44,454 bases of DNA from Verrucomicrobiota bacterium (lineage in GTDB: Bacteria; Verrucomicrobiota; Verrucomicrobiia; Limisphaerales; CAIMTB01): contig CAUJJW010000365.1 of NCBI GenBank assembly GCA_963205105.1, positions 1 through 44,454 of the forward strand, written 5' to 3'. This document shows, piece by piece, positions 41,563-44,454 of this stretch. Numbering within the stretch: position 1 is the stretch's first letter; each line of letters begins with the position of its first letter. The notes beneath the pieces were generated by a model, which did not search any database, was not told the DNA's origin, and saw only the letters and a program-made list of their open reading frames with translations. The translations under genes and the position numbers were made by a program.

Positions 41563-44454
41563 ATGATGCAGAGCCTCCTCCAGAAACGGCGCCTCCTGAT
41601 TGCCTGCCTTCTTCTCGCCGCCTGGCTCATGCCGCAGGCACAGGCGCAGGAGAGCTCCAATCTCACCCTGAAAATCCCGATCCAGAAGGTTCGACGCCAC
41701 TACTACAGCCCCCATGAGGATGGCACAGGAGTGAACTGCGGGGTCAGGCTTTACGGCGTGTGGGAGGTCTTCAAGAACTACACGAACCTCCTCGCCTACA
41801 AAGACTGGAGCCGGGCTCTCGTCGGTGTTCGGACTCCCTCGACTCCGAAACTGGTCGTGGACGGAGATCGGAAGTACTTCGAGGTCTACTGCTACTTCAA
41901 CGGCACGAGCAGCCCCCGAAATGACGTGCCTTGCGATCACCAGATCGGCGGAGGCCTGCCGGAGTGGGAGATCACGCTCACCCGCACTCCCCCCTCGGCC
42001 AGGTTCTCCGCCACCTTGATTCCCACGGTGCCCGGCGAGGTCCGGTTTCAAACCTTCTCAAGCGATCCGGAGAATCCGGAGCATGGCTCGTTTCAGCACG
42101 CCTGGAATTTCGGGGACACCAACACCGCCACGGGCGATGCCCCGGTCCACCTCTACACCCGACCGGGCCGATACAATGTCAGGCTCACCGCCACGACCCC
42201 GGATGGCCTCTCGGGAAGCGCCGTGCAGTCGCTGACAATCCCGAGTCCTCGCCCCCTCGTCTCGATGCGGCTGCTGAGCAAACACTCTCGCAACCGGATC
42301 GAGCCCACGGAGGAGTTCCGCGTGCAGCTCACCGTCCAGACAACGAGCGATGGCGTGGGGGCTCTCACGAATCTTGCCTTCAACGGGCCTGCCCTCATCG
42401 CTCCTGGAATTTTCACGGTCGTGAGCGCTCCCCCCGCCACCAACCTCGGCTCGATGCTGGCGGGCCAACGGAGGGACTTCGAGTGGACCTTGCGCGCGAC
42501 CGGCATGGGCAGTTTCAACATCGCATCCAGTTCTGTCACGGGCCGGGACGAAGCCGGCCAGAATGTCTTCGGCGCCAGCACTTCGCAGCGAGGCGAGGTC
42601 ACGGCCCTTCTCGTCGACCTGACGCAACGACCCTCCCGCGTGATTCTCGGCGAGGACAACAACGCCGACGGCGTCATCAACGAGGACGACAGCCGGGTGC
42701 AGGTCATCGTCGGAATCACCAACATCACGGAGACCGATGTGACCCAGGTCAGAACGGACAATCTCCTGGAACCGATTCAGCTTCGGTCCAGGCTGGCCGG
42801 GCCCACGATCGCTTTGCTGCCGGCGGGAAATCATTCAGGGGATTTCGGAACCATTCGGCCCGGCCTGGCGAATGCCGTCATTCGGACCAACACCTACCAG
42901 GCGACCAACTATGTGCTGGCCTCGGCCTCGATACAGGTGCGCGGCGAATGGGATTCCCTAGTCCTGCAGACCACCACCGAGACGGAGGTGAAGGTTCAAA
43001 ACCCGGGCGTGACCCTCCGGATGCACGCCCTGGATGCGCCAGCTTTTACCCTCGAAAGCATCGAGGCTTTCTCGATCCATGCCCCGCTCGTGCCAGTGAC
43101 CACGAAGTCCGTCCTGGATGCGCAGCGGAAGGTGCTCGGGGGGCTGGTGGGCGACGGCGTGACCCCCCTGCTGTTCATCCTGGAGGCCGACGCACGGTCC
43201 TTGGCGGTGACGGATGAGTTGGAACTCCGGCTGGTGGCCCGGGTGAAGTCGGGTGGCGAACTGAAGGACACAGGCCTCCAGGATCGCTTCAGGGTGCTGA
43301 AGGATGGTGCATGGCAGGCGTCCGACCTGGTGAAGATGACGCGAACCGATCCGAAGGCCTATGTCTACCTGACTCCGATCCAGGCGGATGACCTCAAGAT
43401 CACCCCGGGCAGCGGCGCCCTGAACGCCACGCTGGCCCTCGAGTACCCGGACTCGAAATCCGAACTCACCGAGTTCGAATTTGGCATTCGCAAACCGCCC
43501 GTGGCGCTGGTCCATGGCTTCAATTCCGACGGAACGGGATGGGGCGAAGAGTTCCTGAAGGTCTTGAAAACCTCCCGTCCTGACGACGAGTCGTCGCAGC
43601 TTGCCTTCGTTCAAGTCATCACCTACGGGCTGAGGAAGCAGACCAACCTATCCCTTCCGGATCAAAGCGAGGGCGTGATGGTGAACACCTCCTGGTCGAT
43701 GGAAGCCCTGGCGCCCCTGCTGGACGCTGAACTCGCACGGCAGATGTCGCCGCTCAAGCAGGCTTGGGCCTGGACGCGTTATGATGTGGTCGGCCACAGC
43801 CAGGGAGGCGTGCTTGCGCGTATGCTGTGCACCCAAAACCGGAACGACTGGCTGGATCAGCCGTTTCGGAACGAGAAGAACCATTTTCGGGGAAGATTCC
43901 ACCGGGTCATCACTCTGGGCGCCCCCCACAACGGCACACGACTGATACCGTACTTGCGTACCTTGGTGAGTTCGGAAGCAGACGCCGACAGCGTCACCCG
44001 CGAGGACACCCTGCCGCGACGCGTCGCAGGGATGTTGATGCTGAATGGCGCCGCACAGGACAAGTTCGACCCCTGGGGCAGGCAGGTTTTCAACATCAAC
44101 CGCGAGTCGGATTCCGGACCTTGGTTCCCCGACTCCAACGCCCGCATGCACGTCATGCGAACGACGGTCCAGGGAGGACTGGCGCCCGGCGTGAACAAGG
44201 AGGGGACTTGGGCGGAACTGGCGCTGGGGATGAATATCCGGCCCTTTCCCGAAGCACCAGCCAACAACCCCGCCGAAATGGAATGGAAGGCGAATGTTCT
44301 CAACAAGCTTGGGAACAATCTCGACGAGTCCTGGTACGGGCCGGACGTGCCGCGATTCCAAACCCCGGGCCAGCTCATCTTCCCGCGTGGCTCCGACGGC
44401 GTCGTCGACTACGAATCGATGGGTGGCGCGACCTTGGGGGTTTTGGTTGCGGCG
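41563..44454 (+). CDS. Large exported protein with PKD, calcium-loop and lipase-like domains, 5' part
   Basis: The frame is open from the ATG at 41563 to the last base (964 codons), so the 3' end is missing. A signal peptide is clear (RRLLIACLLLAAWLMPQAQA, cleavage near residue 29). A PKD domain lies at about 155-230 (FQHAWNFGDTNTATGDAPVHLYTRPG). A calcium-loop motif (GEDNNADGVINEDD) sits near 364. From about 645 there is an alpha/beta-hydrolase domain: VALVHGFNSDGTGWG gives the oxyanion region (H651-G652) and VVGHSQGGVLARML the nucleophile elbow with S746, then TLGAPHNGTRLIPYL as in bacterial lipases and PGAP1-like esterases. The catalytic Asp and His could not be fixed. The protein is probably a secreted esterase or lipase. 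It is separated from the pump genes by 177 bp and is likely a different transcription unit. Confidence 0.88.
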   Translation, partial: MMQSLLQKRRLLIACLLLAAWLMPQAQAQESSNLTLKIPIQKVRRHYYSPHEDGTGVNCGVRLYGVWEVFKNYTNLLAYKDWSRALVGVRTPSTPKLVVDGDRKYFEVYCYFNGTSSPRNDVPCDHQIGGGLPEWEITLTRTPPSARFSATLIPTVPGEVRFQTFSSDPENPEHGSFQHAWNFGDTNTATGDAPVHLYTRPGRYNVRLTATTPDGLSGSAVQSLTIPSPRPLVSMRLLSKHSRNRIEPTEEFRVQLTVQTTSDGVGALTNLAFNGPALIAPGIFTVVSAPPATNLGSMLAGQRRDFEWTLRATGMGSFNIASSSVTGRDEAGQNVFGASTSQRGEVTALLVDLTQRPSRVILGEDNNADGVINEDDSRVQVIVGITNITETDVTQVRTDNLLEPIQLRSRLAGPTIALLPAGNHSGDFGTIRPGLANAVIRTNTYQATNYVLASASIQVRGEWDSLVLQTTTETEVKVQNPGVTLRMHALDAPAFTLESIEAFSIHAPLVPVTTKSVLDAQRKVLGGLVGDGVTPLLFILEADARSLAVTDELELRLVARVKSGGELKDTGLQDRFRVLKDGAWQASDLVKMTRTDPKAYVYLTPIQADDLKITPGSGALNATLALEYPDSKSELTEFEFGIRKPPVALVHGFNSDGTGWGEEFLKVLKTSRPDDESSQLAFVQVITYGLRKQTNLSLPDQSEGVMVNTSWSMEALAPLLDAELARQMSPLKQAWAWTRYDVVGHSQGGVLARMLCTQNRNDWLDQPFRNEKNHFRGRFHRVITLGAPHNGTRLIPYLRTLVSSEADADSVTREDTLPRRVAGMLMLNGAAQDKFDPWGRQVFNINRESDSGPWFPDSNARMHVMRTTVQGGLAPGVNKEGTWAELALGMNIRPFPEAPANNPAEMEWKANVLNKLGNNLDESWYGPDVPRFQTPGQLIFPRGSDGVVDYESMGGATLGVLVAA

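Noticed and set aside
1..44454. tRNA, rRNA or mobile-element genes
   Set aside because: No cloverleaf with a GGTTCGA-type arm outside coding genes, no rRNA-like stretch and no transposase or integrase motif was seen by eye; a covariance-model scan would be needed to exclude small RNAs.

Overview
The window is GC-rich bacterial DNA, most likely from the phylum Verrucomicrobiota (the Pedosphaera/Limisphaera side fits best). This is inferred from gene content: very long secreted proteins with PPC, Ig-like, PA14 and glycine-rich modules; PQQ-type beta-propeller proteins; a prepilin-like protein of the FTLIELLVVIAIIAIL type; C-termini ending in an RFFRL-like motif; weak or absent Shine-Dalgarno sequences; and palindromic intergenic repeats. 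I saw no rRNA, tRNA, CRISPR array, transposase, phage gene or replication origin.

Region 1 (1-15538) is an envelope and signalling region. It opens with the 3' end of a secreted PPC/Ig protein (2-1177) and a repeat-rich gap. An ECF-type sigma factor (1600-2229, minus) then faces a CHASE2-transmembrane-Ser/Thr kinase (2257-4365). Two huge exported-protein genes follow: a FecR-TPR-beta-barrel protein (4435-8700) and a 2126-residue protein with five glycine-rich repeats, PA14 and Ig domains (9158-15538). Together these resemble a cell-surface signalling system in which sigma factor, kinase, FecR and barrel parts are rearranged compared with FecIRA. This is my main candidate for an undescribed system.

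Region 2 (15539-30845) is mixed metabolism and regulation. It holds a leuC-GNAT pair, a beta-helix protein followed by a soluble PAS/GAF histidine kinase, and a three-gene operon (two exported beta-propellers and a short adenylate-forming enzyme) divergent from a MarR regulator. A prepilin-like protein, proline-tRNA ligase and a FAH-family hydrolase follow.

Region 3 (30957-41385) starts with a YkgJ-type cysteine-cluster gene and a small conserved-looking gene. Divergent from them is a metal-resistance locus: a CnrY-like anti-sigma candidate, a CnrX-like periplasmic metal sensor, a CnrH-like ECF sigma factor, a tandem TRASH/YHS-like metal-binding protein, a small Cys-rich exported protein, and a CusC-CusB-CusA RND efflux pump. 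Residues in the pump point to Cu(I)/Ag(I), whereas CnrYXH systems are known for Ni/Co.

Region 4 (41563 to the end) is the 5' part of a large exported protein with a PKD domain, a calcium-loop motif and a lipase-like alpha/beta-hydrolase domain, cut by the window end.

Two repeat modules are scattered through regions 1 and 3: a 51-bp palindromic core (4 copies) and a roughly 254-bp unit (4 copies), mostly edged by CCATGAACC/GGTTCATGG inverted tags. All four 254-bp copies lie directly before, or inside the 5' end of, a gene for an exported protein.
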